Source: Pogona vitticeps
Lineage: Eukaryota; Chordata; Lepidosauria; Squamata; Agamidae
Length of the DNA stretch: 64,000 nt
Direction of reading: 5' to 3'
NCBI RefSeq assembly: GCF_051106095.1
Contig: NC_135785.1
Coordinates: 94,219,001-94,283,000, forward strand
Part shown: positions 1 through 11,936 of the stretch, one piece after another
Layout: every line of letters begins with the position of its first letter
Numbering within the stretch: position 1 is the stretch's first letter
Notes under the pieces: model-generated
Told to the model about the DNA's origin: nothing
Seen by the model: only the letters and a program-made list of their open reading frames with translations
The model's database searches: none
Position numbers and translations under genes: made by a program

Positions 1-159
1 CTCATTTTTTACCTTTGGTACCTTAAAGAGTGTGGGACTTGCCCATGCGCCTACCCTGCTCGGGAGGCCTTCCTTAGATAATCCTGATGTCTTAGTTTTG
101 AAAGCTCATGTAAATTTGCTGTGTGGTGGCATAGCTGGCGCAATAGCACAGACAATATC
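1..159 (+). CDS. SLC25A16: SLC25A16 exon (partial at left edge)
   Basis: The frame starts at base 2. It encodes SFFTFGTLKSVGLAHAPTLL and later HVNLLCGGIAGAIAQTIS, the loop and fifth transmembrane helix of the carrier. The donor is GTAAGT at 160. The exon may begin left of the window. Confidence 0.92.
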
Positions 160-3100
160 GTAAGTTATTCTAGTATTTTACTGCACTTACTGAAGAATTG
201 TTAGGACAGTTTGCATTATGAACTTGTTTTAGTTCTAGTACCTCATCTTCCAAATCATTAAGTTTAATTTGATCAGAATCTTGGTCTGGTTCACACTCTT
301 GTGATCTCGGAAGGAACCCCATTGCTCAGTGTAAGAACAAGCAATGTATCACCAAGATGGAGGAGGAGGGAAGATTTTAATATCTGTATGGAAGAGTCCA
401 GATATACATTTGCAGTATATCACAGAGGTGATTACACCCGATCACATTCCATAAATATTTTAGTATATCTTTTCATGGGACAACACTGAATAAATGAGTA
501 TACAGCATGTATAACAGTGTAAATGTGCTGTCCCCTCAAAATAACGCAACACATAACCATTAATGTCTAAACCGCTGGCAACAAAAGTGAGTACACCCCT
601 AAGTGATAATGTCCAAATTGGGCCCAAGTAGACGTTTTCCCTCCATGGTGTAATGAGGCCTGTTAATATCATAAGTCTCAAGTGTCCAAATTGGGCACAA
701 AGTGTCAATATTTTGTGTGGCCCCTATTATTTTCCAGCACTGCCTTAACCCTCTTGGGCATAGAATTCACCAGAGCTTCACAGGGTGCCACTGGAGTCCT
801 CTTCCACTCTTCCATGAGCTGGTGGATGTTAGAGACCTTGCGCACCTCTACCTGCCGTTTCAGGATGCCCCACAGATGCTCAATAGGGTTTAGGTCTGGA
901 AACCTGCCTGGCCAGTCCATCACCTTTACCCTCAGCTTCTTTAGCAAGGCAGTGGTTGTTTTGGGGTCGTTATGTTGGAATACTGCCCTGCGGCCCAGTC
1001 TCTGAAGGGAGGGGATCATGCTCTGCTTCAGTATGCCACAGTACATGTTGCCATTCATGGTTCCCTCAATGAATTGGAGCTCCCCAGTGCTGACAGCACT
1101 TGTGCAGCCCCAGACCATGGCATTCCCACCACCATGTTTGACTGTAGGCATGGCACACTTGTCTTTGAACTCCTCACCTAGTTGCTGCTACACACACTTG
1201 ACACCATCTGAACCAAATAAGTTTATCTTGGTCTCACCAGACCACAGGACATGGTTCCAGAAATCCATGACTTAGTCTGCTTATCTGCAGCAAACAGTAT
1301 GCAGGATTTCTTGTTCATCTTTAGAAGAGGCTTCCTTCTGGGATGGCAGCCCTGGAGACCAATTTGATGCAGAGTGCGGCGTATGGTCTGAGCACGGACA
1401 GGCTGACCCCCCACCCGTTCAACCTCTGCAGGAATGCTGGCAGCACTCATATGTCTATTTCCGAAGCCAACCTCTTGATATGATGCTGAGCACAGACACT
1501 CAACTTCTTTGGTCATCAATGGTGAGGCCTGTTCTGAGTGGAACCTGTCCTTTTAAACCACTATATGGTCTTGGCCACTGTGCTGCAGCTTTTTTTTTAT
1601 TTATATCCCGCCTATCTAGTTACTTAAGACCACTCTAGGCGGCTTAGTTTCAGGGTTTTGACAATCTTCTTATAGCCTAGGCCATCCTTATATAGAGCAA
1701 TGTGACGTCCACCCTTGTGCCCCTTTGCTTGACCTTCAAGCCTCAGAGCACACAAAGGCAAACACGCTCTTCTTTTACACTTGCTGCCACCAGGTGATCT
1801 CTAAATCACCATTACTTCAGAAAGATTCAGGTCCACACTTCAAGTTCTTTTAAATAAAACTTTGGTTTATTGATTACAGAGATTCATAAATATCTTCAGT
1901 AGCTAATCACACCTAAATTTCCCAAACTACACACTCTCTCTTTCTCTCTACACACTGTCTCAGCTCTGCCTCTCAGCAACATTAATATGCATGAACTATT
2001 CCATTACATAACAAACATGAAACATAGACTAAATAAATAGAGAACGCTACAAGCAACAATTCATTTTTGCAAATCCGCAGATAGTTCATTATTATGAGGT
2101 GCCATGTGGAACTTCCAGAGACCAGTCTGAGAGAGTGAGAGCGATAACACCTGCTCCCCCTTCACACCCGAGACTTGTGACACTAACAGGTCTCATGGCA
2201 CCAGGGAGGAAAAAGGGCTACTTGGGCCCAATTTGGACATTGTCAGGGTTGTACTCACTTCTGTTGCCAGCAGTTTAGACATTAATGGCTGTATGTTGTA
2301 TTATTTTGAGGGGATAGCAAATTTACACTGTGATGTACAAGCTGTATACTCACTGCTTTACATTTTAGCTAAGTGTCATTTCTTCAGTGTTGTCACATGA
2401 AAAGATATACTAAAATATTTATGAAATGTGAGCGGGTGTACTCACTTCTGTGATATACTATACATATACATTATGTTGACAATATATTCTATTCTTTGGA
2501 GCATTTTTTAAATTTTATGACTCTTGCATATATTTTACTCATTTCTCTAAAGTCATTTATTTGAAATCAGTTGAAATCATGAACGTATTCATTTGCACAA
2601 GTAAAGTTCACCAAGCATCCAGATTCCATCCATCAGTTGATTTCTCTGTCAGTCTAAATAAGGCTTGTAGTGGTATATAACATAGTTTTAATGTGGCAGA
2701 GGATGAACTGAGCTGTGTTTGTAAAATGAAACACCAAGGAGGGCCAGTAAGTGGTCATAGAATACTTGATGCGATCACATTGCTAAAACTAGGTAGGTAT
2801 GGACCTGATTGCTGGCCCAGATGGCCGTCGGGAATCCTATGTAAGAAGTCACATATAAATAAAATAAAACATAGAAAAGCTAGATTTTAAAACATATTAT
2901 CTCTCAATAATATACTCAGAATTCAATAGTTGACATAATTAATTAAGTCGTATTAATGCTACACTCCTGTGCCCATTTGATTGAGAGTAATTTTTTGTAG
3001 TCTTTGTGAATTACTTCTTGGAAAAGATGTGTAGTGTTATTTGCCAAAGAAACATATTGCAACGAACAACATGTTATCATGACTATCATGAGAAAAATCA

Positions 3101-5187
3101 AATGTATGTAAAGCCATTTTATTCCAACTCGGTCAGATATGATTAATTTTTCTTCTAACAAACCTTCAAAATATTAGTTCAACCTGTTCTTAATTCTCTT
3201 CATTCTAAGAGAAAACTAAAATGATAAGGCTTATATCTTGTAGCAGAACTTGTCTTTTACAAGCAGAAATTTGGAGGCTGAATTCAAGCATTCCTGTTTC
3301 TTAATTGTTTTGAAAAGGAATTTGTCTACTAAGAGTAAAAAAGGCTTCTGTATGAGACCATGGAGTTCTTTTCCATCCCAAAATAGATAATAGTAGGGTA
3401 AGTGAACTATTGATCTGATGCAGTAAAAGGCAGCCTCATCTCTCCCATACTTTCATTATCTGAATTTGTTTTAATCCCTTCTTCATTGTACAAATATGCA
3501 GTGCTATATTTACAACAAATTCAACTCCACCCTTTTTCCAGATATCCTCTTGATGTAACACGCAGACGAATGCAGTTGGGAGCAATCCTTCCAGATTCTG
3601 AAAAGTGCCTGTAAGTTTAATGCCTTCATCTAAATTCCAAACTGTAATATATTGACATTGTTCTCTTGTTCTTTACTTCCAACATGTAGATATTAATTGC
3701 AAGGCTGAAGTGTGTAGAGAATGCCTCAGTCCACAATCTACAGATAATGCATCCTCTTCTTTCCCTTATTTATTGTCACTCCATGTTGAGACAGATTCTG
3801 TATATGTGTCTTGACCCAGGGGCTTCATCTGATCTTGTCCAATGGCTTTACATGCACCTTGAGGAGGAGGTTTAAACCTATCTCCTTATCCCAGTAATCC
3901 TATGAAAGTTACCTTAGGGTTATGGAGGTGTGAAGAAAGAGGCTTCAGCTTTCTGCCCCCATCTTCATCAGCATTGCTGCTTCCATCCTGTTAACTGCAG
4001 TACAATTAGCAGCAAGGAAGCAGTGGTGTTAAATGCTTCACAGTTATTCAAGAGAGCATTTTGAGAGCTGCACACATGCAGTTGTGGTAGATTCTGCACG
4101 TCTAGGCTAATGGGTTTCTGAATTCCATCAGTCAGTTAGTATTAGCCACAAGGCATTGTGTTTTTAAAAATACCTGTATTTTTCCATGTATAAGATGACC
4201 CGATGTATAAGACAACCCCCACATTTCCAACCCCAAATAAGAAAATGTGATTGCTGCTTTTCCCATCCTAAGCCCCGCAAAAGCAGGATCAAAGGGCTGC
4301 GGAAGTTGAGGGGGAAAGCAACGATGAAAGGGCTGCAGGATTGCAGCCCTTTGATCCTGCAGCCCTTTCATGGCTGCTTTCCCCGCCACTTAATGAGCCC
4401 TGTGGGGCTTAAGAAGTGGAGGGGGTAATGCAACGATGAAACGGTTGCGAGATTGCAGCCCTTTGATCCTGCAGCTCTCTCATGGCTGCTGTCCCTGCCA
4501 CTGAAGTGCAGGGATAAAGCAACAATGAAAGGGCTGCAGGATCAAAGATCCCTTTCCCTCCATCCATGTATAAGATGACCCTCAATTTTTAGTCTAAAAG
4601 TTTTAGATAAAAGTATCGTCTTATACACAGAAAAATACAGTACTATGATTATTAGCTGTAGAGTACAAGGGGAACTGTCATGTCTCACATTTTTAATAAG
4701 TGATTATGTTATGAATACCAGTTGCCCTGCCCCATTTATTTAATATTATGAAGGGTGAAGACAACATTGTCTTCTGTGATTACCATTGTGTGTGTTTTTC
4801 ATTGCTGCAGTGGAATAGCTGCATATGGATGTAGTAACTGAATATTGTCTTTTGGGTTCTTTCTGAAATAACCTTCTGCCTTCTGTGGTGATAGGTTTAT
4901 AAGAAAATCAGATACAGTACTGTTCTCTACAACCTCACACTCCCCCCCCCACCCAAGTTCTTTATATCAAGTATTTGGGGAAGCTTTTTATTTTGTGCAT
5001 ATCAAGACTTAAACTCTGTTCTTTTTCTAGTACAATGGTACAGACTCTGAAATATGTTTATGGAAACCATGGAATACGAAGAGGATTATATCGTGGATTA
5101 TCTCTGAATTACATTCGATGTGTTCCTTCACAGGCTGTTGCCTTCACCACTTATGAATTTATGAAACAGTTTTTGCACCTCAATTAG
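1..5187 (+). CDS. SLC25A16: SLC25A16 mitochondrial carrier, C-terminal part (three exons)
   Basis: This is the 3' end of the gene for a mitochondrial solute carrier of the inner membrane, linked in the literature to coenzyme A transport and known as Graves disease carrier protein. Visible coding exons are 1-159, 3542-3610 and 5031-5187. Their joined frame reads SFFTFGTLKSVGL, then a carrier signature SYPLDVTRRRMQ across the first junction (the P-x-D/E-x-x-R type motif of the third repeat), and ends FMKQFLHLN followed by TAG at 5185-5187. The match to remembered human SLC25A16 is near-identical, including the HGIRRGLYRGLSLNYIRC segment. All junctions are GT-AG and in frame. Upstream exons lie left of the window. 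The first intron carries a Tc1 transposon and the second a MITE; neither touches the splice sites. Confidence 0.95.
1591..1655 (-). mobile_element. L2 3'-tail fragment inside the Tc1 element
   Basis: A T-rich start followed by TTTATATCCCGCCTATCTAG and CTCTAGGCGGCTTA is the reverse complement of the 3' end of the L2 copy at 58110-59950 (GCCGCCTAGAGTGG...AGATAGGCGGG). It interrupts Tc1 sequence and is therefore younger than the Tc1. Confidence 0.75.
1745..2092. other. unclassified insertion inside the Tc1 element
   Basis: Tc1-like sequence stops near 1740 and resumes near 2093 (GAGGTGCCATGTGGAACTTC). The stretch between has no Tc1 resemblance. It includes TTTAAATAAAACTTTGG (an AATAAA) and a CTCTCT run. 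No clear terminal repeats or target duplication were seen, so its class is open. Confidence 0.4.
2459..3541. other. SLC25A16 intron remainder, nothing recognised
   Basis: AT-rich intronic sequence. Short open frames at 2693-2890 (+) and 2943-3161 (-) show no family resemblance. A normal acceptor ends it at 3541. Confidence 0.6.
3542..3610 (+). CDS. SLC25A16: SLC25A16 exon with third carrier signature
   Basis: 69 bases between an AG at 3540-3541 and GTAAGT at 3611. It completes a split serine codon and encodes YPLDVTRRRMQLGAILPDSEKC, the conserved PxD/ExxR carrier motif of repeat 3. Confidence 0.95.
4171..4645. mobile_element. non-autonomous DNA transposon (MITE) with internal palindromes
   Basis: The left end TGTATTTTTCCATGTATAAG and the right end CTTATACACAGAAAAATACA are imperfect inverted repeats. 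The inside holds repeated units of GGGCTGCAGGAT with their complement ATCCTGCAGCCC (near 4330-4370, 4440-4475 and 4525-4545), so it can fold on itself several times. There is no coding capacity. The superfamily is uncertain. It lies in an SLC25A16 intron. Confidence 0.7.
5031..5187 (+). CDS. SLC25A16: SLC25A16 terminal coding exon
   Basis: It follows the acceptor TTTTTCTAG at 5030. It encodes the last transmembrane helix region, with RRGLYRGLSLNYIRCVPSQA, and ends in QFLHLN then TAG. An ATG at 4975 in the same frame lies in the intron and is not a start. Confidence 0.95.
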
Positions 5188-7560
5188 GACTTTTGAAATG
5201 TAGCTGGGAAATAACTTGTTTTCATGTTGTATTCAGAGGTAAATTTAAATTTCATATTGTCACTAAGGAATCAAGAGGATTTACAATTTTTTAAATTAAA
5301 AAAAGCATGGTATATGTCACTTGGAGGATGTTCAGTGAGGTTGGGTAAATTCTTATGTATAATACAGGTAGATCATTGATAGAAATACAAACTGAGTAAA
5401 TTGTTAAAAGATGGAAAACAATTTTTATAGTGCTTCCTAACTTATTACACTTTTGTATCCTATTTTAAATGTTTGCTGGATTTTTTTTATTGGGAATTTT
5501 CTTTTCTAATATACCTTTGCTTATATACCTTAAGTAAAATGCAGTGGTTCAGTTACGGATTCACAGGGACATTTTTAGTTGAATTCATTTTGCCTTGCTT
5601 CTATAGAAATTAGGTTAGGATTGATATGGCATTCTGCAGTGCACTGGATAAATACACTTTCTGATATTTCTGTTCATAGTTAGTGTATAATTTCTCTTTT
5701 ATGTTTTTCTAATAATGAGAAATACCAAAAATGTGCAGCAATCTCTTTTTGATACAGAATTCTTGAGCAGCATCCAAGATGGTGCAAGCCCAGTAAAATA
5801 GTTTTCTTTGAATACTTGACTCTTTATGCTCTCTCGCTTTTGAACCCGCCTAAGGATCGGAGTAGATGTCATATGGAAAACCCTACTAGGCTTTGTAGCA
5901 GCATTGTGGAGAAAAGGGATGTGCTAGAACAGTGTGTTCCTCCTGTTCATACAACCCAACCCACTTGCCTAATTACTGTTTTCTGTGCAAAATGGGGAAG
6001 GAAAAGAAAAGTATAGGTCTCTGCATTTCATTGTAGTTAGATGGAATTAACATTAAAATAAGTAACAGAGATATGCTGACTTATTTTTCCTTTGTCCCCA
6101 AATATGAAAAAAACACCTTTGTGATGAAGCAGGTAGTTGCTTTTCAAGTTAAATCTAAAGCCTCACTGGATGTATGGAATTAATTTTGTATTCCTTGGGC
6201 AATGGACCTTTTGTTTCTAGCAGTGCAATTCTCTACATGCTGATTAAGATGCACATCCCACTGTGTATAGACTGCAATTTCAACAAATGTATTCACTTTA
6301 TTTCATTACTTCCCATATATACTAAGGGACTGATTCTAGGATTAATACAGGAGGAAATTAATTATGTAAAATATCCTTAACTTACTGTGAATGTACATTG
6401 GACTTGTTGATAAGATTCAGTTACATTTCTAAAATAATGGGGAGCAAGAACAAACAAAAATAACAGGGTCTGGTTTTAGAAGACACTGAAATTTTCATAT
6501 TCTGTGGATTTATGATACTACTGAAAACTAAGGTTACACTGTAGCTTACAGTGTTTCATTATGTGTGCATATACATAGATTTATATATATGTGTGAATTG
6601 GATTGTGTATTCATATGGGTTTTATTTTGATAAGATGATGTGCATTTATGGTATATTGACCAAGGAGCACATTCTCCAAGAAGATGAAGAAAGCTTGTTT
6701 TTCTTAAAAAGATAATATCAAAAGACCAGTACCGTGGTGCAGTTGTCAGTTAGGGATTGCTGTTAAGCACAGGTTTCAAGCCTTAATTCCTTTCAGTAGC
6801 TGTCTTTGCACATGCAAAATATACAACATAGTGTTTTCTATTAAACTGAGGGATTTGGGAGTGACTTTTGCTGTAATTTTTCTGGTAGTTTGAATTTCAT
6901 TTCATTAATTCTTTGATGTGTTTTGACCCAGAAAAAAATTGCATCCCAAGAATGTTAGCTTCTGCTCTTCAGTTAAGTTTCGGTCTAGTGCATGTGGATA
7001 ACCTTACTATCAAACACAGTGTGGTATATGACTTCCTGCTTGCTTTTGGCAACATAGGCAACTGATGTTGCTGGACTGATGCCTAAGGGCACTTTAGGTG
7101 GTTATGGATGTGTTAGCATTGGCAGGCCTAGATCGGTCTCTTCACTCAGTCATAATGGCCAAATACCCCTCTACATTCATTTTCCTGTTGTAAATAGCAA
7201 GCTGTGTATTAAGTATTTTAAAGGGTTTGTTACATTCATAAACTCTACTCTGTTAAATTTTTTTAATTTTACCAAGCCTGATTTTGAAAATGATGGTAGC
7301 ATGTCTCATAATGTTGAAGTAAAGCAATGTAATTTATTTATTGATTGTAAATACACTGTACAGAATGCATCATGGTTACAGCTATGTTACCAGAACTAGC
7401 AGTTGTAAGATAGCTGTTGCTTATGGTTCACAGCCAGAATATGTAATCTCAAAGTTCTGTGCTTGCCTCATTTTTATTAAAGCTGTATCTTTATAATTTG
7501 TTGTCACTATTGACAGATTTGTTCTTATTTTATTTGAAAATAAAGTGTCTTGAATGCCAG
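5188..7560 (+). other. SLC25A16: SLC25A16 3' untranslated region
   Basis: About 2.4 kb of AT-rich sequence without splice or coding signals follows the stop. ATTAAA at 7476-7481 and AATAAA at 7539-7544 are the likely poly(A) signals, so the transcript probably ends near 7500-7565. A Pumilio-type TGTAAATA lies at 7346-7353. Small open frames at 5816-6016 and 7079-7399 have no protein resemblance and are judged noise. Confidence 0.75.
7539..7544 (+). promoter_or_regulatory. SLC25A16: poly(A) signal of SLC25A16
   Basis: A canonical AATAAA hexamer, with a variant ATTAAA 63 bases upstream at 7476. No later hexamer appears before the LINE-filled intergenic region. Confidence 0.65.
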
Positions 7561-7861
7561 TATGACTAAGCATGTCAGCCAACATATATGTGTTTGAAAT
7601 GTGTATATTTTCCTTTTATGCAGGCTTAGGTGTTTGATGATATGATACTAAAGTGACTGCAGTTAAATTCTTGAATTAGTTAAATTCTTGAATTCTATGA
7701 ATTAATGTCCTGCAGAACATCCTATCATTAATAGACCTGCTCACAACTTCTGGAGTAAAACATTATGGCTTCCTTTACATGATCTTAAAAGTTATTTTTC
7801 TAGAAATCAAGTTGATGATTTAGGAAGTTCATGCTTTGTGCTACTGGCACACGTACTGAAA

Positions 7862-8062
7862 AGAATCATGAAGTTAGAAAGGGCCTGTAAGGAATCCAAC
7901 CCACTGCTCAATGCAGGAATCAAAGTAGATCTGACAGATGGTTGTCTAATTTTCTCTTGAATGTCTCCAGCACTGGAGCAATCACCACCTCCCAAGGTAA
8001 CTGGTTCCATTACCATAGTGCTCTAACAGTCAGGACTTTTTTCCTGATGTTCAACTGATACG
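7862..8062 (-). mobile_element. CR1 LINE 3' end
   Basis: The block GAATCATGAAGTTAGAAAGG...CCAACCCACTGCTCAATGCAGG...CAGCACTGGAGCAATCACCACCTCCC...TTTTTCCTGATGTTCAAC is the reverse complement of the well-known amniote CR1 3' UTR, whose 3' end carries ATTCTATGATT-type repeats. Only the tail is present, as is usual for 5'-truncated CR1. Confidence 0.8.
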
Positions 8063-8139
8063 GTCAAAAGACCAGCCAAAAAACAAACAAACATCAAAGT
8101 ATATAAATATACAGAAGTATACAAAAATGGATCGAATGC

Positions 8140-9370
8140 AAAGCAATAATCAGTTCTGAGGTGAACAACGACAGCATCAAAACATTTCCCCTAATGCAAT
8201 TCCAAAATGTCTAGCAAACCATACTCTAACTACAGAGGCTCATCCACTTTTAGGGTTCTTTTTCTAATGCCCATTGCAGCAGTAAGAAATTTGGCAACAC
8301 TATGTGTAAGCGTGGGATTGGAGTCCGACAGCAGCACATGCATACATTGTTGCTCTGTACACCTGGGAAATCGGCCAATCAAAGGGGAAACAAGTTCTTC
8401 ATGTACATCCTTGTAATATGTACACCACAACAGGACATGTTCAGTTGTTTCTATCTGCTCCATTCCACATGGGCAAAGGCGCTCTGCCCAGAAGATCTTT
8501 TTATACCATCCCTCCTGCACTGCTGAAGGTGCATTAAGCCGGGCCAGAGTAAATGCCCTTCTATGTCTGGGCTGCTCCAACTGGGCAAAATAAGGTGCTT
8601 GTATAACCTTGTATAAGCTGTCTTCTCTAAGGTAGAATTCTGGGGCACTGCTTAAATCATTTTGTCTCTCGATGTCCTCAATACACTGCTTAATGATTTT
8701 CTTTGCCCGTTCCATTCCCATGGTTAACAGAGGCTATTTTTGGCTCAATTGAACCCATTTTGACTTAAAGATGTCTTGCAGGATCAATGGTGCGAGACCA
8801 ATAGGAAGATAAGACAGTCTGAGCCAGTGTGAGGGTTCGGGATCTGGCTCTTGTGTTTTTCCAAATAAATTAGCAGACATACAAGGTTTGGTATTAAGGG
8901 ACGTGGTGGCGCTGTGGGCTGAACCGCAGAAGCCTGTGCTGCAGGATCAGAAGACCAAGCAGTCGTAAGATCGAATCCACGCGACGGAGTGAGCGCCCGT
9001 TGCTTGTCCCAGCTCCCGCCAACCTAGCGGTTCGAAAGCATGCAAATGCGAGTAGATAAATAGGTACCATCTCGGTGGGAAGGTAAACAGCGTTCCGTGT
9101 CTAAATCACACTGGCCATGTGACCACGGAAAGATTGTCTTCGGACAAACGCTGGCTCTATGGCTTGAAGAGCGGGATGAGCGCCGCCCCCTAGAGTCGGA
9201 CACGACTGGACAAAAATTGTCAAGGGGAACCTTTACCTTTACTTTACCTTTACAAGGTTTGGCAACAGGAATAACATTTATTGCAGTGTTTAACAGAACA
9301 CTGGTCTCAGCAAACACGTTCCAACTTTTCTAGCAGCTGGTTAGGAAGGGGTTTCCAAACTTCTTTAAAA
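8140..9370 (-). mobile_element. LINE fragment encoding a C-terminal zinc-binding domain, split by a SINE
   Basis: On the - strand, 8721 to 8230 is open for 163 codons and contains RRAFTLARLNAPSAV and CPCGMEQIETTEHVLLWC, a C-x-C...H...C zinc-binding segment of the kind found after the reverse transcriptase in several non-LTR elements. I have seen similar domains predicted widely in lizards, but I cannot fix the clade. The - strand continues beyond the Sauria SINE at 8898-9250: its target duplication TACAAGGTTTGG (8880 and 9251) joins the two sides. The left and right limits are approximate. Confidence 0.55.
8898..9250 (+). mobile_element. Sauria SINE, near full length
   Basis: It begins GGGACGTGGTGGCGCTGTGG, a tRNA-derived head with the B-box-like AAGATCGAATCC. 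The body carries GCAAATGCGAGTAGATAAAT. It ends in the Bov-B-like tail AGAGTCGGACACGACTGGAC followed by CTTTAC repeats. A 12-base target duplication, TACAAGGTTTGG, flanks it (8880-8891 and 9251-9262). This family is a marker for squamates. Confidence 0.92.
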
Positions 9371-10015
9371 GGGTTCTCCCTGACAATTCCAAGCCCTCAG
9401 CCAGTCCATAGATAACGCAGTGTTCAATATCTGTTTGGGTTCTCCTTCCAATAGGAATACAGTGTCTTCATCCCGGGGTTCCACTCAGGTGGGTTCCCTG
9501 GAGGTCTCAAAGGTCTGCCATGGTCCAGGCAGTATTCCCTCATCTTGGATTCCCTCAGCCTCCATTCTGTCCTCGTCTCTCTCAACCCTTTCTTTCTCTT
9601 CCTTCAACTTCCTCCTCCACTCTTTCGCCTCTGTTTCACCCCAGTAAGAAGGTCTTGGGGTCACCTCCTTTCTCCTCCTATAATCTGCTTCTTTCAGTAT
9701 TCGGAGTCTCATTTTCCGGTCCATGGATCCTGCACCCAGATCCACTCCCAACCTGGCCGTAATTCCCCTTCCTCTCCTTTTATATCTGCCAGTCCTGCTT
9801 CCACCTCCACTCTCTGCTTCCATTCTCTTCCCGCCAAGTCTTTCCTGGTCTCTCTAACCGTTAACTTTTGAAACTCCTCATCTACTCTTCCCGGGCTCGG
9901 CTCCGGCGGTCCTGTCTTCCTGGCAGGGGACACAGGCAGGGTTTGGATTTCTTTCTCTGCCGTGGGCGGGAGGGACGGTACTCCAGTGAGAGTGATTCTA
10001 CTCTCACCTCCAGTC
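9371..10015. other. unclassified repeat-like stretch, pyrimidine-rich on +
   Basis: Strand-biased sequence rich in CT on the + strand. The - strand has open stretches rich in K, E and R (9823 to 9485, and the 3' part of 10305 to 9709). No RT, integrase or zinc-knuckle motif was seen. It may be the upstream part of the neighbouring LINE or another element. The 5' part of the longer - strand open frame is a shadow of the L2 on +. Confidence 0.35.
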
Positions 10016-11936
10016 TTACAGCCAGTACATAAGAATTGGTGTGCAGGTGGAGGAAATCCCATTGGGAGTCTGATCGAACACGACTTAGAGCCCATTATTG
10101 GGACTATTTCATGGCAATACAACTGGCAAAATGGCAATATTTTTCCCAGCCGTATTGCTTCCTCAGAATGTTTATCCAGCAGAGCTGTTTTGGGTGGTCC
10201 AGGATCTTCTTCAACCGGGAAATCCAGTGGAGGTCCCGGACTGCTCATCAGCTCGCTGTAATGAGTTTGCCATTCATTTTGAGGGGAAAAATCACTCAGA
10301 TTCACAGTGGGTTGGACTCCACCATTACTGCAGAACCAGAGGATGTGTCCAGTGTGCTGTGCTTAAGTCAAGTATTAATGGATGAGTTTCAGTCGTTGAG
10401 ACCTGAGGATGTGGACAGGGTGCTTGGATCTGTCCATTCTACTACCACTTCGCTCAACCCTTGCCCATCTTGCCAAATTGGAAGATCTGCCAGGGGGGTT
10501 TGCACCTGGGTCCAGGAGGCAGTGAACGCCTCTTTGAGGGAGTGGTCCCTACCACCTTGAAAGAGGCGGTAATTCAGCCACTCCTAAAAAAGCCTAACCT
10601 GGACCCAAGGCTGGTGGTTAACTACTGACAAGCGATGAACCTCCCTTATTTGGACAAAGTGTTGGAGTGGGTTGTGGCTCGGCAACTCCAGGCGCTGCTG
10701 GATTAAACTGATTTTCTGGATCAATTTCAACCGAGTTTCAGGCCAGGTTTTGGTATGAAGACTGCCTTGGTCGCCCTGTATGATGATCTTTGCTGGGAGA
10801 GAGACAGGGGGAGTGTGAACCTGTTGATACTCCTGGACCTCTCAGTGGCTTTTGACACCATCGACCATGGTGTCCTTCTGGATAGGCTGGCTGGGTTGGG
10901 AGTTGGGGGCACTGCTTTATGGTGGTTCCTCTCCTTGGCTGGCTGTGTCCAGAGGGTGGTGCTGGGGGACAGTTGCTCTGTCCCATGGGGTTCCTGTCAT
11001 GGAGTTCCTCAGGGCTCGATACTGTCCCCCATGCTGTTTTACATCTACATGGAACCGCTGGGAGAGGTCATCAGGAAGTTTGGGCTGAGGAGTCAGCAAT
11101 ATGCTTATACTCAGCTCTACCTCTTGTTTTCCATCAATCAAGGTGAAGCGGTTTCTGTGCTGAACTCATGTCATCTGGACCTGATAATGGACTGGATGAG
11201 GGTTAATAAATTGAAACTCAATCCACACAAGACAGAAGTGTTATTAATAGGTGCTTCACCAGACAGGCTGGAGGGCCATTTCCCTGCCCTGAATGGGGTT
11301 ACACTCCCCCTAAGGGACAGGGTCTGCAGCCTGGGGGTGCTCCTGGACCCCAGTCTAACTCTGGAAGCCCAGGTGGACTTGGTGGCCAGGGGTGCCTTCC
11401 TTCAGCTTCAAAAATTATACCAGCTACGGCCCTACCTGGACAAGCGGAGTCTCATGACAGTTACACACGCATTGGTGACATCTCATATAGATTACTGCAA
11501 TGCGCTCTATGTGGGGCTGCCTTTGAAGACGGTCCAACAACTGCAACTGGTCCAGAATGAGCTGCGTGGCTGGTGAGTAGTGGGGCCACTAGGTGACACA
11601 TCAAGTCAATTCTGTTTAAATTATATTGGCTACCAGTTGCTGCCCATGTGCAATATAAAGTGCTTGTTTTGAAATATAAAGCTCTAAACGGCTTGGGCCC
11701 TGGATACCTGAAGGACTGCCTCCTTCCATACGAGCCTACGTATCTAGCCAGGGGGCCCTTTTGAAAGAGCCATTCCTCAGGGAGGTAAGAGGAATGGCTT
11801 ATAAACAAAGGGCCTTTTTGGCAGCTGCCCCCAGACTATGGAACGCCATCCCAACTGAGATTCATCTGGCGCGATGCTGAAGACATTTTGGTGCCAGGTC
11901 CAAACCTTCCTGTTCCAGAAGGTTTTTAATTGAAAT
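10016..11936 (+). mobile_element. L2-clade LINE, 5'-truncated and degenerate
   Basis: The + strand shows the L2 order: a pre-RT segment (AELFWVVQDLLQPGNPVEVP, then NEFAIHFEGK), the stretch SLRPEDVDRVLGSVHSTTTSLNPCPS, then RT from 10755: [20 protein letters not shown] (motif A), CHGVPQGSILSPMLFYIYM (motif B), and a damaged motif C where relatives have YADDTQLY and this copy reads YAYTQLY. After 11461 comes the C-terminal [20 protein letters not shown] region. Several frame changes are needed to follow it, so it is inactive. It is more decayed than the L2 at 58110. Confidence 0.85.

Larger units (their letters stand above)
417..2458 (-). mobile_element. Tc1-like transposon with IR/DR ends, degenerate, with nested insertions
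   Basis: Both ends carry matching inverted repeats about 200 bases long, starting TATATCACAGAGGTGA at the left and its complement at the right (2410-2458). Each repeat holds a second copy of the AGTGAGTACA motif inside it (near 587 and 2258), which is the IR/DR layout of Sleeping Beauty-like Tc1 elements. Transposase runs on the - strand. Bases 1519 to 1223 encode the DNA-binding half. Bases 1151 to 705 encode the catalytic half, including FQHNDPK and PGRFPDLNPIEHLWG with the second and third acidic residues. The first catalytic Asp (LWSDE in relatives) reads LWSGE near 1236, and the two halves are in different frames, so it is dead. It lies in an SLC25A16 intron. An L2 tail (about 1591-1655) and a stretch of about 350 bases (about 1745-2092) are inserted in it. 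Confidence 0.9.

Noticed and set aside
9709-10305. 198-codon - strand frame
   Set aside because: Its first half is the shadow of the L2 pre-RT region on +, which matches the L2 family; only the second half may reflect another element.
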